Shown in pieces: positions 63,547 through 64,000 of a DNA stretch of 64,000 nt; position 1 is the first letter of the stretch; each line of letters begins with the position of its first letter. The notes beneath the pieces are model-generated. The model saw nothing but the letters and a program-made list of their open reading frames with translations, ran no database searches and was not told the origin of the DNA. The DNA lies in contig NZ_JAHCDI010000003.1 in the NCBI RefSeq assembly GCF_019697375.1, forward strand, positions 496,001 to 560,000. Direction: 5' to 3'. This DNA comes from Micromonospora tarapacensis. Its GTDB lineage: Bacteria > Actinomycetota > Actinomycetes > Mycobacteriales > Micromonosporaceae. A program made the translations under genes and the position numbers.

Positions 63547-64000
63547 GTGCCGTCTCTGGGACGACTGCATCTGATCACCGACACCCGGCCCGGGCGGGAT
63601 CCGCTCGCCGTGCTGCGCGCCGTGCTGCCGGTGGCCCGCGCCGAGTTGGTGGTGCAGGTTCGGGTCGAGGACACCGCGACCGACCGCCAGACGTACGACC
63701 TCACCCGGCGGGTGCTCGCGCTGTGTGCACCGTACGGCGTCAACTGCCTGGTCAACGACCGGCTGCACGTCGCGCTGGCGACCGGCGCGGCGGGTGGCCA
63801 CGTCGGTGTGGAGGACCTGCCGGTGTCGGCCGCCCGGGAGGTGCTCGGCGCGACCGCGGTGCTGGGCGCCACCGCGCGAGAGCCGGCCACGGCCCGCGCG
63901 GCCGTCACCGCCGGCGCGAGCTACCTGGGGTGGGCCCCTGCCACACCACCACGACGAAGGACGGGCTGCCGCCACCGATCGGCCCGGCCGGCGTGCGGGC
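63547..64000 (+). CDS. thiE: thiamine-phosphate synthase, partial and frameshifted
   Basis: Joins the thiazole and pyrimidine halves of thiamine. GTG 63547 gives PSLGRLHLITDTRPGRDPL; NDRLHVALATGAAGGHVGVEDLPV and ATAREPATARAAVTAGASYLG are typical of ThiE. After YLG (codon ending 63930) the frame is lost: one more G in the GGGG run 63927-63930 restores VGPCHTTTTKDGLPPPIGPAGVR to the end of the window. The C-terminus lies outside. The TPP riboswitch directly upstream confirms the pathway. Whether the missing base is real or a sequencing error is open. Confidence 0.9.
   Translation, partial: MPSLGRLHLITDTRPGRDPLAVLRAVLPVARAELVVQVRVEDTATDRQTYDLTRRVLALCAPYGVNCLVNDRLHVALATGAAGGHVGVEDLPVSAAREVLGATAVLGATAREPATARAAVTAGASYLGWAPATPPRRRTGCRHRSARPACG

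Overview
The window is a high-GC (about 70% by eye) actinobacterial chromosome segment. Its gene order, protein sequences (RpoB/RpoC, the long tails on ribosomal proteins, TTG starts on rpoB and secY) and the general style of the accessory genes point to Micromonosporaceae, most likely Micromonospora or a close relative. This is inferred from recognition of the sequences, not from a database search.

Layout. 1-2.3 kb: the end of a complex I operon (3' part of nuoM, then nuoN). 2.4-7.1 kb: housekeeping and accessory genes, namely the HtpX protease, an MFS transporter broken by one frameshift, a tiny membrane protein, a divergent TetR regulator/short-chain dehydrogenase pair with two matching operators, and YajQ. 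7.2-9.9 kb: tRNA-Tyr followed by the wreck of a tyrosine recombinase and a membrane protein with twelve 12-residue repeats, which looks like a decayed tRNA-targeted island. 9.9-12.7 kb: a small exported peptide and a membrane GGDEF-EAL protein. 12.7-19.2 kb: the conserved tRNA-Thr, tRNA-Met, rpmG, hadA-like, hadB-like, tRNA-Trp, secE, nusG, rplK, rplA, (ABC transporter remnant), rplJ, rplL block. 19.2-27.2 kb: rpoB-rpoC behind their own promoter. 27.3-28.6 kb: two membrane proteins. 28.6-33.5 kb: str operon (rpsL, rpsG, fusA, tuf). 33.5-43.7 kb: S10/spc ribosomal protein cluster, rpsJ to rplO. 43.9-52.7 kb: secY, adk, map, two small genes, infA, rpmJ, rpsM, rpsK, rpsD, rpoA, rplQ, truA. 52.7-57.2 kb: a membrane-anchored unknown (frameshifted), a methyltransferase, an ABC-F ATPase and an aldo/keto reductase. 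57.3-63.1 kb: one very large secreted ThuA/PQQ-dehydrogenase-like multidomain protein on the minus strand. 63.4-64 kb: a TPP riboswitch and the start of thiE.

Most of the window is the core information-processing region: RNA polymerase, the translation factors EF-Tu, EF-G and IF-1, and roughly 30 ribosomal proteins, with SecY/SecE and NusG tied in. Strong hairpin terminators and recognisable promoters split it into transcription units (tRNA-Tyr; tRNA-Thr/Met/rpmG; tRNA-Trp; rplJL; rpoBC; str; S10-spc; secY; infA). The rpsL and rpsJ leaders share an identical 20-nt element that could link the str and S10 operons.

Three protein genes (MFS, the unknown at 52.7-53.8 kb, thiE) are each broken by what looks like the loss of one G in a run of G. 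That pattern suggests a sequencing or assembly artefact more than three independent pseudogenes. Two other broken genes, the integrase and the ABC transporter remnant, look like genuine decay. No CRISPR array, complete mobile element or clearly new multi-gene system was found. The best leads are the shared ribosomal leader element, the 12-residue repeat membrane protein beside the dead integrase, and the set of apparently leaderless genes.
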